Assembly (NCBI GenBank): GCA_028292485.1
Contig: JAQGMG010000017.1
Span: forward strand, 62,001-126,000
Length of the DNA: 64,000 bases
DNA from: Rhodocyclales bacterium
GTDB lineage: Bacteria > Pseudomonadota > Gammaproteobacteria > Burkholderiales > Rhodocyclaceae
Direction of reading: 5' to 3'
A model generated the notes under the pieces. That model worked only from the letters and a program-made list of their open reading frames with translations, was not told the DNA's origin and ran no database searches. Numbering within the stretch: position 1 is the stretch's first letter; the number at the start of each line of letters is the position of its first letter. The position numbers and the translations under genes were made by a program. Shown here piece after piece: positions 44,513 through 53,618 of this stretch.

Positions 44513-46963
44513 TTGTTCGCGATCTTCCGCAGTGCCCTGCTTGCCCGTTCCCCCCTTCCGCTCCTTGCTCTGCTCTGTTCCCTTTTCGCTCCGTCGTTGT
44601 GGCCCGTAAATGCGCTCGCCGCTACCGACGGCGAAATCGTGTCGGCACGCGTCGCAGCCCTGTCGCAGACACTGAAGAACGAGCATCCGCGGCTGTTATT
44701 GCGCCCGGCCGACACTGCCGCCTTGCGCGAATTCATGCTCAATGCATTGCCTGCCCAGGCCGACGGTGCTGCATTGGCCAAGCTTGCGCTGCCGCCGCTG
44801 GACAACAAGCCGCTACCACCACAACCCGCTGCGGTCGCCAACGGCACGCAGGACAGTACGGTCGCGTGGCGCGACGGATACACGGTCGCCAATGACACCG
44901 GCAACTGGGCATGGCGCTATGCGCTGGCCTGGCAACTCACCGGCGACGCGCGCTATGGCCGCGAAGCGGCGCGCTGGCTATTACACCTCGCCAGCTGGAA
45001 AATCGATCGCGACGTCTTGCGCACCAATGACGAATTATTCATACAGCATCTACGGCCGATGATCTTTGCCTACGACTGGGCATGGTCGGCGCTCACGGCC
45101 GAGGAGCGTGCCACCGTCAGTCAGGCGCTGACAACGCGCCTGGAATTGCTCGCTGCGCAAATTCAACCGAAGTTCTCGCTCACAAGTGCGACACCGCCAG
45201 ACAATTCGCTCAGCCACCCGATGCGCTTCATTTCGACGCTTGGCCTGGGCGGCATGGCGCTGTATCACGAGACCGCTGCGGCGCCCGGCTGGGTCGCGTG
45301 GAGCTATGAATACTATCTGCGCCAGTTCCCGGTATGGGGCGGCGACGCAGGTGGCTGGTCAGAAGGGCTCAACTATTGGGCCAGCGGCATGACGCAGCAC
45401 TTGCGCTTTCTCGAAGCGATGAAGCTGCAAGGTTTCGATGAACCGCTGCAGCGCCCGTTCTTTCGCAATACGCCGTGGTTTGGCGTTTACAACCAGATGC
45501 CTTATGCAGGCTCATCCTTTGGCGATCTGAACAATATTGCAAGGCCGACAGCCAGCACCGCCCTGATGATGGAAAAGTTCGCGCTGTTGCAGCAAGACCC
45601 TTATCTGATGAGCTTTGGCCGCAGCCTCGCGATGAAGTATCCGACCTCATTCGGCTATTACGATTTCGGCGCCATCGACGCGATGCTGCACCTGTTCCGG
45701 CGCAGCCAGTCAGCCCTGCCCGAGGCAGAACTGACGCAACTGCCGCAGACGCGCTACTTCAACGATATCGGCTGGGTCGCCATGCATTCGCGCCTGGGCA
45801 ACAAGGACGGCGACATCATGCTGGGCTTCAAATCGAGCCCCTTCGGTTCCGCCAGCCACAGCTTCTCCGACCAGAACAGTTTCGTCATCAATGCATTTGG
45901 CGAGCCGCTGGCAATTTCTTCGGGATATCGGGAATGGTATGGCAGCCCGCACCATGAGCGATGGGCGCGAACCACGGCCGCCAAAAATGCCATTTTGATA
46001 AACGGTGAAGGCCAGCCAATCAAGAGCGCCAGTGCGACTGGCCAGATCACACGAGCCGTCGAAGGCAACCGCTTCAGCTTTGTGACGGGCGACGCCCGGC
46101 AGGCTTATGCCGGACGCGCTACGCAGGCACTGCGACATATCTTCTTTGTCGACCGCCGCTACTTCGTGATGCTCGACGAAGTGGCCGCACCCGACGAAGC
46201 GCATTTCTCGTGGCTATTGCATGCGCGTGACAAGATGACGCTGGACGCAGCAAACAATGACATCTCGATCAGGAGAGGTGCCGCGCGTCTCGATGTCAGA
46301 CTGCTGTCGCCGGCGCCAGGCTTGCTGTCATTGCGGCAGACCGATGCTTTCGATCCACCAGTAGCCAGTGGCTACGCGAGCAAGATGCCAAATGAATGGC
46401 ATGCGACAGCGGAAACGCTGGCGAAGTCAAAGGTTCAGAACTTCTTCAGCGTGCTTTATCCGCGCCACAACGACGAGGGCACCGATGATGCCGTCTTGCG
46501 TCCCATCAAGACCCGACGCGGTTTTGGTGTCAATGTGAAGACACGCAACACTGAAGAACAGGTCTTCATGTCCAGGGAAGGCGAGATGACGATTCGCGCC
46601 GACGGTGTCGACATCGACGGCCTCGCCGGCACCCTCAGTACAGTCGGTGAAGAGACACGCGTCGTAGCTGTGGCGACTCGCTATTTCAACTGCGCAACTT
46701 TCAATTTCAGCAGTTCGGTCGCACTGGACGTCGAAGCCACCGTGACGCCCGCCGCCATAGCCTTGGTGTTTGCCACTCCCAGCACCGGTACGCTCATCAT
46801 ACGGAATGTGTTCCTGCAGCCAAAAACAGTTACCGGTGTAAGCAAGAATGCCTGGACGTACGATCTGGAGACGCGATTGCTGACGATCAAGCTCACGCCG
46901 CAAACAACCAGCCTGCGCTTTGTCCTGACCAATCCTTCAGCGGCCTCCTCGTTATTCCGATGA
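44513..46963 (+). CDS. Exported heparinase II/III-like polysaccharide lyase
   Basis: 816 residues from a TTG at 44513; no earlier ATG fits and the signal peptide (RSPLPLLALLCSLFAPSLWP) begins right after. N-terminal alpha/alpha toroid (residues about 60-400) with DTGNWAWRYALAWQLTGDAR and WGGDAGGWSEGLNYW; C-terminal beta-sandwich typical of heparinase II/III (ASHSFSDQNSFVINAFGEPL, and HHERWARTTAAKNAILINGEGQ), matching the DUF4962-heparinase arrangement. The family cleaves acidic polysaccharides such as heparin, alginate or exopolysaccharide by elimination. With the PL5 lyase at 19357 it points to uronic-acid polymer turnover. Confidence 0.82.
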   Translation: MFAIFRSALLARSPLPLLALLCSLFAPSLWPVNALAATDGEIVSARVAALSQTLKNEHPRLLLRPADTAALREFMLNALPAQADGAALAKLALPPLDNKPLPPQPAAVANGTQDSTVAWRDGYTVANDTGNWAWRYALAWQLTGDARYGREAARWLLHLASWKIDRDVLRTNDELFIQHLRPMIFAYDWAWSALTAEERATVSQALTTRLELLAAQIQPKFSLTSATPPDNSLSHPMRFISTLGLGGMALYHETAAAPGWVAWSYEYYLRQFPVWGGDAGGWSEGLNYWASGMTQHLRFLEAMKLQGFDEPLQRPFFRNTPWFGVYNQMPYAGSSFGDLNNIARPTASTALMMEKFALLQQDPYLMSFGRSLAMKYPTSFGYYDFGAIDAMLHLFRRSQSALPEAELTQLPQTRYFNDIGWVAMHSRLGNKDGDIMLGFKSSPFGSASHSFSDQNSFVINAFGEPLAISSGYREWYGSPHHERWARTTAAKNAILINGEGQPIKSASATGQITRAVEGNRFSFVTGDARQAYAGRATQALRHIFFVDRRYFVMLDEVAAPDEAHFSWLLHARDKMTLDAANNDISIRRGAARLDVRLLSPAPGLLSLRQTDAFDPPVASGYASKMPNEWHATAETLAKSKVQNFFSVLYPRHNDEGTDDAVLRPIKTRRGFGVNVKTRNTEEQVFMSREGEMTIRADGVDIDGLAGTLSTVGEETRVVAVATRYFNCATFNFSSSVALDVEATVTPAAIALVFATPSTGTLIIRNVFLQPKTVTGVSKNAWTYDLETRLLTIKLTPQTTSLRFVLTNPSAASSLFR

Positions 46964-47143
46964 CGGCGGCTGGGTCGCCGCCAGTCTTTCCGCTGTTTCC
47001 CACTGCCCATCCGGCAAGCCATTTCTCATGGTCCGGCCCGGCGCGCCTTCGGCTGAAGCATTTATACAAGCTGCGAATTTAGGCCGTATCATCGACAACA
47101 AGATGCAATACCTCGTGCGGCAAGGGTTATCAGACTCAAGAGA

Positions 47144-48004
47144 ATGAACAAGAGCCTCCATCATCTGGCCGACTGGCTGCAGCGCCTGCCGCGCCCTTTC
47201 ATGCTCGTGCTGACGATTGCGCTGTTCGCCGCAGTGGCTGCACTTGACAACATTTCCGGCACCTACATTTCCCTGTCGATCCTGTATTGCCTGCCCGTGT
47301 CGCTGGCAGCGTGGCGGCTCGGTCGAAATGCGGGCTTGTTGACGGGCATCATCAGCGCGGTTGCGCTAGTCATTCTCAATCCGCGTGACGTGCGCGCCGA
47401 CGCGGCCACGCTTGTCATGATGTGGAATTTCCTCATCGTTTCATGCCTGTTCGGCCTCGTCGCCTTTCTCGTGGCGAGACTCACCGAACTGCTGGAAAAA
47501 GAGCGGAATCTTGCGCGCACGGACTTTCTCACCGGCGTCTGCAACCGCATGGCGTTCATGAACGAAGTGGATCAGGAAATCCTGCGCGCCCTGCGCCACG
47601 GTCAATCCCTTTCGCTTATTTACATTGATCTCGATGAGTTCAAGGCCGTTAATGATCGCTTCGGCCATCGCGAAGGCGACCGCTTGTTGCACGCCGTCGG
47701 CCAGACGCTGATGCAGACAGTGCGCGGCATCGATTCCGTAGCCAGGCTCGGCGGCGACGAATTCGTCGTGATGTTGCCGAACGCGGATGCCGAGGCTGCA
47801 GCAATTGTTGCCCCGCGGCTGCGCCAGGCCTTGCTGACCCGCATGCGCCAGGACCTGTGGCCGGTGACATTCAGCCTGGGCGTACTCACCTGCCCGGTTC
47901 CCCCCGGCTCCGCCGAGCAACTCATTCATCGCGCCGACGAACTGATGTATCGCGCCAAGCAGGGCGGCAAGGACCGGCTGGTGTATTCGTTGCAGAGCGC
48001 GTAG
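47144..48004 (+). CDS. Membrane-bound diguanylate cyclase (GGDEF)
   Basis: 286 residues. Three to four N-terminal membrane segments (RPFMLVLTIALFAAVAALD, YISLSILYCLPVSLAAW, NAGLLTGIISAVALVIL, LIVSCLFGLVAFLVARL), then a GGDEF domain with RTDFLTGVCNRMAF and the active site GGDEF at residues 203-207. The I-site RGID lies five residues before it, so product inhibition is expected. Makes c-di-GMP. The stop codon lies within the left arm of the palindrome at 48001. Confidence 0.95.
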   Translation: MNKSLHHLADWLQRLPRPFMLVLTIALFAAVAALDNISGTYISLSILYCLPVSLAAWRLGRNAGLLTGIISAVALVILNPRDVRADAATLVMMWNFLIVSCLFGLVAFLVARLTELLEKERNLARTDFLTGVCNRMAFMNEVDQEILRALRHGQSLSLIYIDLDEFKAVNDRFGHREGDRLLHAVGQTLMQTVRGIDSVARLGGDEFVVMLPNADAEAAAIVAPRLRQALLTRMRQDLWPVTFSLGVLTCPVPPGSAEQLIHRADELMYRAKQGGKDRLVYSLQSA

Positions 48005-48086
48005 GTCGGAAAAGCGCAGCGCCTTCCGACGTTTGTCGATCTTGCAACGAACGGATGTCGGAAGGCGCTGCGCTTTTCCGACCTAC
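48001..48086. repeat. Perfect 30-bp inverted repeat, GTAGGTCGG type, spanning the stop codon
   Basis: Arms at 48001-48030 (GTAGGTCGGAAAAGCGCAGC then GCCTTCCGAC) and 48057-48086 match exactly. The TAG that ends the diguanylate cyclase is inside the left arm. Third member of the GTAGG/CCTAC set. Confidence 0.95.
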
Positions 48087-48147
48087 GGCCGCAACGCATG
48101 GCGAACGCTGCCGATATCATCATGTCGTGTTCAACGAAACCGCTCCC

Positions 48148-49089
48148 ATGACAGATATCGTCCCCGACATCAAAGCAGCCAGTCAGCTCTCTCTTCAAAT
48201 CCTCGATCAACTCGGCCAGATCGTGCTCGGCAAACCACAGGCCCTGCGCCTGTCACTTGCCTGCCTGCTGGCACGCGGCCACTTGCTCATCGAAGATCAG
48301 CCCGGGGTCGGCAAGACGACGCTGGCACATGCGCTGGCAGTGACACTGGGGCTGAAGTTCCAGCGTGTGCAATTCACCAGTGACCTGCTGCCGGCCGATC
48401 TGATCGGGGTCTCGATCTTCGATGCGCGCGAGCAATTGTTCCGCTTTCACCCTGGTCCGATTTTTTCGCAAGTGCTGCTGGCGGACGAGATCAACCGCAC
48501 CACGCCCAAAACACAAAGCGCCTTGCTCGAAGCGATGGAGGAGCGGCAGGTCACCGTCGATGGCAAGCCTCATCCCTTGCCCGCCCCCTTCTTTGTCATT
48601 GCGACGCAGAACCCTTCGCATCAGATCGGCACCTTTCCGTTGCCCGAATCGCAACTCGACCGTTTCCTGATGCGCATCAGCCTGGGCCTGCCCGACGCGG
48701 CGGCAGAGCGCGCCTTGCTGGCGGGCCAGGACCGGCGCGAGTTATTGGCCCAGCTCACATCACTGACCGATGCAGGAACGCTCGGCGTATTGCAGAGCAC
48801 CTGTGCTTCGGTCCATGTCGGCGACCGCATTCTCGATTATGTGCAGGCCTTGCTGACAGCGAGCCGCAGCATGAGCGGTGTGGCGCAGGGGCTATCGCCG
48901 CGCAGCGGTATCGGCCTGCTGGCGGCGTCGCGTGCCTGGGCGCTGATTGGCGGGCGCGACCATGTGCGGCCTGAGGACGTACAAGCGGTGCTGCCGACCG
49001 TAGCGGGCCACAGGCTGCACGGTGGCGGCACGCACCATGGTGCAGATGCCCTGGTGCGCAAACTCATTGAGGCCGTGCCATTGAATTGA
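48148..49089 (+). CDS. MoxR-family AAA+ ATPase
   Basis: 313 residues from the ATG at 48148; the frame is open upstream through the palindrome but the MoxR start fits here. Walker A DQPGVGKTTLAHAL with Lys56, Walker B VLLADEINRTTPKTQSALLEAMEERQVTVDG (given here by its first part; Asp113/Glu114), sensor ATQNPSHQIGTFPLPE and the C-terminal lid. MoxR proteins act as chaperones for VWA or DUF58 partner assembly. In many proteobacteria the next genes are DUF58 and TgpA-like transglutaminase; here they are 7.4 kb downstream, after the ThDP/citrate-synthase-like insertion. Confidence 0.95.
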   Translation: MTDIVPDIKAASQLSLQILDQLGQIVLGKPQALRLSLACLLARGHLLIEDQPGVGKTTLAHALAVTLGLKFQRVQFTSDLLPADLIGVSIFDAREQLFRFHPGPIFSQVLLADEINRTTPKTQSALLEAMEERQVTVDGKPHPLPAPFFVIATQNPSHQIGTFPLPESQLDRFLMRISLGLPDAAAERALLAGQDRRELLAQLTSLTDAGTLGVLQSTCASVHVGDRILDYVQALLTASRSMSGVAQGLSPRSGIGLLAASRAWALIGGRDHVRPEDVQAVLPTVAGHRLHGGGTHHGADALVRKLIEAVPLN

Positions 49090-49270
49090 TCGAGCATCGC
49101 TCCCGACGAGGAGAGGGCTTAACGCATTCATCCAGATTTTTCGTGGGCTCCAATTTCCAATGGAAGCCATGAGCTCATGCTGAAAATATTCATCTGCCGA
49201 TTCGGAGGAGTCACAGAAAAAAAGTTAAAGAACGCATTCCCCTGCTTCGCGGTGATGGAGAGAACGAAAA

Positions 49271-51130
49271 ATGGGCACTGATATTTCGCTTGTGGATACG
49301 AAAATGGTCAAGAGCCTCGCCGAACCCTCCATCCAGCCGTTCGACATGGCAGATCTGATGGTGGCTTACCTTGAACAACTGGGAATAGAGTACGTCTTTG
49401 GCATACCTGGCGGAGCTATCGAGCCTTTGTATAACGCCATTGCCCGTAGCCACCGCAGGGGAGGAATACAGCACATCCTGGCGCGGCATGAAGCTGGTGC
49501 CGCTTTCATGGCCGATGGCTATGCGCGCGAAACCGGCAAGATCGGGGTCTGTTGCGCCACGTCGGGGCCGGGCGCAACGAATCTGATTACGGGCGTGGCC
49601 TGTGCATATGAAAACAACATCCCGATGCTGGTCATCACTGGCCAGCCCGCCCTTCCCTCATTCGGCAAACATCCATTGCAGGAATCGGCCTGCACCGGGA
49701 TCAATATCCTGGGCATGTTCCGTCACTGCACGCGCTACAACTCGCTGGTTTCCCATCCCGATCAACTGGAACAGAAACTTGTCGCTGCGCTGCAACGGGC
49801 TACACGCACACCGCGCGGCCCAGCGCACCTGACCATTCCGGTCGATGTATTTCGCAAACTGCACGCTCGCAACATGCCGTCCTACGATTTGCCAAGCTTG
49901 CTCGTGCCCTCATCACTCGTCGACGATGATGCCATTGAAATACTGTGGGAAATGTTGGGCAATTCGCGCAACGTCGTGCTCCTTATTGGAGGCTGGTGCA
50001 ACGAAGCCATTGGTTCCATCCTGCAATTCGCGACATTGAACGGTGCAACGCTGGTTACCACACCTGACGGCAAGGGCCTGGTCAGCCCTCAGCATCCGCT
50101 ATTTCGTGGCGTATTTGGATTCGGCGGACACGCCTCTGCGGAAGCTGCCTTGCGCGATGAATCGGTCGACCTGATTCTGGCAGTCGGCGCCAGTATGGGC
50201 GAATGGAATACCGGCGGCTGGAGCGACAGCCTGCTCAATGAACGCCTGGTGCATATCGATGAGTCGGAAGATCATCTGGCGCGAACCCCGATGGCGCGAT
50301 TCCACATGCGTGGCAACATCCGCGCCATTTTCAATCGCTTGATCGAGCGATCGGGTGGCCAACACAATGAAAGCCAGATTGCCATCGAACGCCGTCGTTC
50401 TGTGCTCGCGAAGAGCAGCACATCGAGAGAGCCGAACACCATGCTCGCGGCGTCGGAACAATATCGAAGCGATGCCACGCCAATCAAACCGCAACGTCTG
50501 ATGCTCGAATTGGGCAAGCTATTCCCGCTGTCAACACGCTTCCTGGCAGACACCGGCAACAGCGTGGCTTGGGCAATACACTATCTCCAGCCAGGCGATC
50601 GGCGCGCCAGCGAAAGGCGGGTAGGCGGTGGCAAGCGCAAGCGCGAACCGGGGCGACGTCAGTCCGATGGCGGCTGGCTGCGCGTAACGATGAATTTCGC
50701 GCCAATGGGATGGGCCATTGGCGGCGCCATCGGTACGGCGGTCGGCAATCCAGATGTAACAGTCGTGTGCATCACCGGCGACGGCAGCATGCTCATGAAC
50801 GGGCAAGAAATATCGGTCGCGGTGGCAAAAAAATTGAGCGTCATTTTCGTGGTGCTCAATGACCAGGCGCTCGGCATGGTCAAACACGGGCAACGGCTGG
50901 CTGGCGCTGAAGACATCGGCTACCAATTGCCGGCAACCGACTTCGCAGCCTTGGCGCGTGCTTTGGGTGCTACCGGGCACACCGTGCGCTCGCCTCAGGA
51001 TTTATACAATCTGGATATTTCCAGAATATGCGCACATGAAGGCCCCACGCTGCTGGACGTACATATCGATCCGGATGAGATTCCACCGATGAATGCCCGG
51101 ATGCGGGTTCTTGCAGCGAATAGTATCTAA
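49271..51130 (+). CDS. Thiamine-diphosphate-dependent enzyme, acetolactate-synthase-like
   Basis: 619 residues. Three-domain POX/ALS fold: FDMADLMVAYLEQLGIEYVFGIPGG opening, ARHEAGAAFMADGYARETG with the catalytic Glu, SGPGATNLITGVA, a central domain, and the ThDP motif GDGSMLMNGQEISVAV...VVLND (Gly-Asp-Gly to Asn). It would decarboxylate a 2-keto acid and transfer or ligate the activated acyl. A strongly basic insert (RRASERRVGGGKRKREPGRR, about residues 441-472) precedes the ThDP domain and is not part of classical ALS. No regulatory small subunit gene is nearby, so branched-chain synthesis is unlikely. First gene of the insertion in the moxR cluster; preceded by GGAGAG. Confidence 0.88.
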   Translation: MGTDISLVDTKMVKSLAEPSIQPFDMADLMVAYLEQLGIEYVFGIPGGAIEPLYNAIARSHRRGGIQHILARHEAGAAFMADGYARETGKIGVCCATSGPGATNLITGVACAYENNIPMLVITGQPALPSFGKHPLQESACTGINILGMFRHCTRYNSLVSHPDQLEQKLVAALQRATRTPRGPAHLTIPVDVFRKLHARNMPSYDLPSLLVPSSLVDDDAIEILWEMLGNSRNVVLLIGGWCNEAIGSILQFATLNGATLVTTPDGKGLVSPQHPLFRGVFGFGGHASAEAALRDESVDLILAVGASMGEWNTGGWSDSLLNERLVHIDESEDHLARTPMARFHMRGNIRAIFNRLIERSGGQHNESQIAIERRRSVLAKSSTSREPNTMLAASEQYRSDATPIKPQRLMLELGKLFPLSTRFLADTGNSVAWAIHYLQPGDRRASERRVGGGKRKREPGRRQSDGGWLRVTMNFAPMGWAIGGAIGTAVGNPDVTVVCITGDGSMLMNGQEISVAVAKKLSVIFVVLNDQALGMVKHGQRLAGAEDIGYQLPATDFAALARALGATGHTVRSPQDLYNLDISRICAHEGPTLLDVHIDPDEIPPMNARMRVLAANSI

Positions 51131-51148
51131 AAAATGAGGCAGCACGAG

Positions 51149-51907
51149 ATGGGAAGACTCGATGGGAAAATTGCGCTTGTCACCGGCGGCACCAGCGGTA
51201 TAGGACTGGCGACTGCCAAACTATTCAAGGCAGAAGGTGCGCAATTAATTGTTACAGGAAGAGACGAAACCAGGTTAGCCAATGCCCAGATCGAGCTGGG
51301 TAGCGAAACGCTGGTTATTCGTAGCGAGGCTGGAAACCTCGCTGAGATCGACGCATTGATGTCCAGGATAAAAGACCGCTTCACTCGGTTGGACGTACTA
51401 TTTTTAAATGCCGCACTTGCCAATCCTGCTCCAATTGAGGACGTCACCGAAGCGCAATTTGACGAAGTCATGGCAGTCAATTTCAAAGGGGAGTTTTTTA
51501 CCATCCAGAAGGCACTTCCTCTCTTGAGCGGCAACGCATCCGTAGTTATCACTACTTCTATTACCAATCAGACAGGTGCTCCCAATTTCAGCGTTTATGC
51601 GGCAAGTAAAGCGGCATTGCGCTCGCTTGTCCAATCTCTGGGACTTGGCCTCATTGGCAGGGGTATCCGGGTCAATGCGATCTGTCCTGGGCCCATCGAC
51701 ACCGGAGGATTCAATCGAATGGCATTGCCACAGGAAGTGATGCAGGCCATCAAGACGGATATTTCGGGAAAATCCCCTATCAAACGCTTCGGCACTTCAG
51801 AGGAAATAGCCAAAGTCGCCTTATTTCTTGCATCGGATGATTCCGCCTACGTGGTGGGAGAAGAGATCGTCGTTGATGGTGGAATAAGTCTCGTCTGCTT
51901 ACCTTAG
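51149..51907 (+). CDS. SDR-family oxidoreductase of the ThDP/citrate-synthase-like cluster
   Basis: 252 residues from ATG 51149 with GAGG upstream; ATG 51134 is an alternative. TGGTSGIGLATAKLF cofactor turn, LNAALANPAPIED, ITTSITNQTGAPNFSVYAAS with the catalytic YxxxK (YAASK), and C-terminal VVGEEIVVDGGISLVCLP. All catalytic residues are present. Likely reduces a keto product of the upstream ThDP enzyme or the downstream citrate-synthase-like proteins. More AT-rich than flanking genes. A second copy of its C-terminus survives as a fragment at 53619-53699. Confidence 0.9.
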   Translation: MGRLDGKIALVTGGTSGIGLATAKLFKAEGAQLIVTGRDETRLANAQIELGSETLVIRSEAGNLAEIDALMSRIKDRFTRLDVLFLNAALANPAPIEDVTEAQFDEVMAVNFKGEFFTIQKALPLLSGNASVVITTSITNQTGAPNFSVYAASKAALRSLVQSLGLGLIGRGIRVNAICPGPIDTGGFNRMALPQEVMQAIKTDISGKSPIKRFGTSEEIAKVALFLASDDSAYVVGEEIVVDGGISLVCLP

Positions 51908-51915
51908 GATTCCAT

Positions 51916-52734
51916 ATGAGTGACAATTTTGGCGAGGTATTTCATAGTCATATCTGGGAAGAAAAGGCGGAGCCAGATAACCCTTTTACGGCAGCCGCCT
52001 GTTATTGCCGTGGATATGATGTCTACGGTGACTTGCTTAGCAAGGCCACCTATATCGAATACCTATATCTGCTTTTCAAAGGTGAGCGGCCAACACAGGA
52101 GGTCGCCGCCGCGCTGCAATTGCTTGCGATTGCGCTCGCCAATCCTGGTCCGCGCGATCCGTCGGTTCATGCCGCAATGGCAGCTGGTGTCGGCGGTTCG
52201 CCGGCGGCATCAGTCTTGATGGCCGCCCTTGCCTCGGGCGCGGGTTCTTATGGTGGAGGCCGGGAGGTTTTACTGGCGATGCAAGCGTGGATAGATTGCG
52301 GCACGAATCTTGAAAATTGGCAGCGTTACCTCAGTTCCCCGCAAGCACCGTCACGGCCTTTGTTCTGGCCACAAACAGAACATGCCCCTGGCTTCGATCC
52401 GCACGGCGTAACGTGCTCTACTATCGTGACTCAAACGTTACAACAGCTCTGCCGTATTCTTCCCGACGGACAACTCAACTGGCTCGCCAAGGAACAGCCG
52501 GCTCTTGAAAAGGCTGCAGGTATTCCACTTGCCATGACAGGCGTCGTTGCTGCAGCCTTCACAAATCTAGATTTTTCTCCCGCTGAAGCGGAAATGTTAA
52601 CCTTATTGTGGCGCCTTCCGGGCGCAGCGGCACATGCACTGGAGCAATGGCAACGCGGCTTCAGGCAATTTCCATTTTTTTCGCTGGACCTTGAAAATGA
52701 TCCTGGCGTAACCGGTCTAAAGGAAAAAACATGA
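51916..52734 (+). CDS. Citrate-synthase-fold protein, type A (A1)
   Basis: 272 residues, about 60 percent of bacterial citrate synthase length. CRGYDVYGDLLSKATYIEYL corresponds to the RGYDIEELA block, and LANPGPRDPSVHAAMAAGVG aligns with the catalytic-domain LHADHGxNASTFxARVxAS region. The HGGANE-like block reads SYGGGREVLLAM: the catalytic His is absent. PGFDPHG stands where GFGHRVYK is expected. DFSPAEAEMLTLLWRLPGAAAHALEQ matches the C-terminal GIPxxxF...RxxGWxAH..E helix. Nearest annotated relatives would be small citryl-CoA lyase-like or citrate/methylcitrate-synthase-like proteins. Its stop overlaps the B1 start by four bases, which suggests A and B form one complex. Confidence 0.78.
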   Translation: MSDNFGEVFHSHIWEEKAEPDNPFTAAACYCRGYDVYGDLLSKATYIEYLYLLFKGERPTQEVAAALQLLAIALANPGPRDPSVHAAMAAGVGGSPAASVLMAALASGAGSYGGGREVLLAMQAWIDCGTNLENWQRYLSSPQAPSRPLFWPQTEHAPGFDPHGVTCSTIVTQTLQQLCRILPDGQLNWLAKEQPALEKAAGIPLAMTGVVAAAFTNLDFSPAEAEMLTLLWRLPGAAAHALEQWQRGFRQFPFFSLDLENDPGVTGLKEKT

Positions 52735-53540
52735 GCGGCCCGGACATCCTCAAGACATTCGAAGGGCCAATGCGGACCAAGGTCGGCGCATGCTTCCCTG
52801 GTGAACGGACTGTTTTCAGGGGATATGACTTACACGCAGAGTTCAAGCACGCTGAATGGATTGATTTATATATCTTCAGCATAACCGGACGTCGTTTAAC
52901 TCCAATCCAACTCAAAGTTTTACAAGGTATCTGGGTCTATACAAGCTACCCCGATCCTCGGCTTTGGAATAATCGCGTCGCCGCAATGGCAGGAAGCGCT
53001 CGGGGTACTGGAGCCCAGGGGTTGGGCGCCGCCATAGCAACATCTGAAGCGGCTATCTACGGACGTCAGCCAGAAATCACTGTTGCGGATTTTTTAATTC
53101 GTGCGCTGAAACGAACTGAAGCTGGAGAAAGTCTTGAACAAGTTATCCGCCAGGAACTTGGTATTCACAAGCGACTGCTAGGCTACGGTCGCCCGGTTGC
53201 GACATTGGATGTCGACGAACGCATTCCAGTGACGCTTGACCTGATGCAGCACGAAGGCGTTGAAATCGGACCACACCTGAAATTGGCGTTTGAGGTCGAA
53301 CGTGTTCTATCCGAAGTTGCCGGACGACCTTTGCCAATGACCTATTCCGCGATGGTAGTTTCCATTCCAATGGATATGGGATTTTCTCCGCTTGAGTGTT
53401 ATTTATACATGCAGCCTTGTTTTATCGCCGGAATGATCCCCTGCTATCTCGAAGCCCTTGAGAGACCCGAAGGCGCAACTTTCGTCATGCGCTGTGACCG
53501 ACTTGAGTATGACGGCCCGGCCCACCGCTCTTGGGACTAG
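52731..53540 (+). CDS. Citrate-synthase-fold protein, type B (B1)
   Basis: 269 residues. FPGERTVFRGYDLHAEFKHA is the RGYD block; YTSYPDPRLWNNRVAAMAGS stands at the ASTFxARV position; LLGYGRPVATLDVDER occupies the GFGHRVYK...DPR position with Arg for the catalytic His. The usual NVDFYS motif, with the third catalytic Asp, is replaced by SAMVVSIPMDMGFSPLE. The C-terminus ends PAHRSWD. B proteins share this architecture with each other and differ from A proteins. Coupled with A1 by ATGA. Function unknown; a heteromeric A/B enzyme of the citrate-synthase fold is inferred. Confidence 0.78.
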   Translation: MSGPDILKTFEGPMRTKVGACFPGERTVFRGYDLHAEFKHAEWIDLYIFSITGRRLTPIQLKVLQGIWVYTSYPDPRLWNNRVAAMAGSARGTGAQGLGAAIATSEAAIYGRQPEITVADFLIRALKRTEAGESLEQVIRQELGIHKRLLGYGRPVATLDVDERIPVTLDLMQHEGVEIGPHLKLAFEVERVLSEVAGRPLPMTYSAMVVSIPMDMGFSPLECYLYMQPCFIAGMIPCYLEALERPEGATFVMRCDRLEYDGPAHRSWD

Positions 53541-53618
53541 GCAAACCCAAAAATACAGCGGGGACAGGGTTTCCACAATTACGCGACTGGCATTAATTGA
53601 TAGTCCCTCCTGTCTTTT

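Noticed and set aside
49090-49270. tRNA or integrase attachment site at the left edge of the insertion
   Set aside because: No tRNA, integrase or direct repeat matching the right edge is visible.
49271-51130. ThDP enzyme as IlvB of branched-chain amino acid synthesis
   Set aside because: No ilvN/ilvC next to it, a long basic insert, and linkage to SDR and citrate-synthase-like genes.
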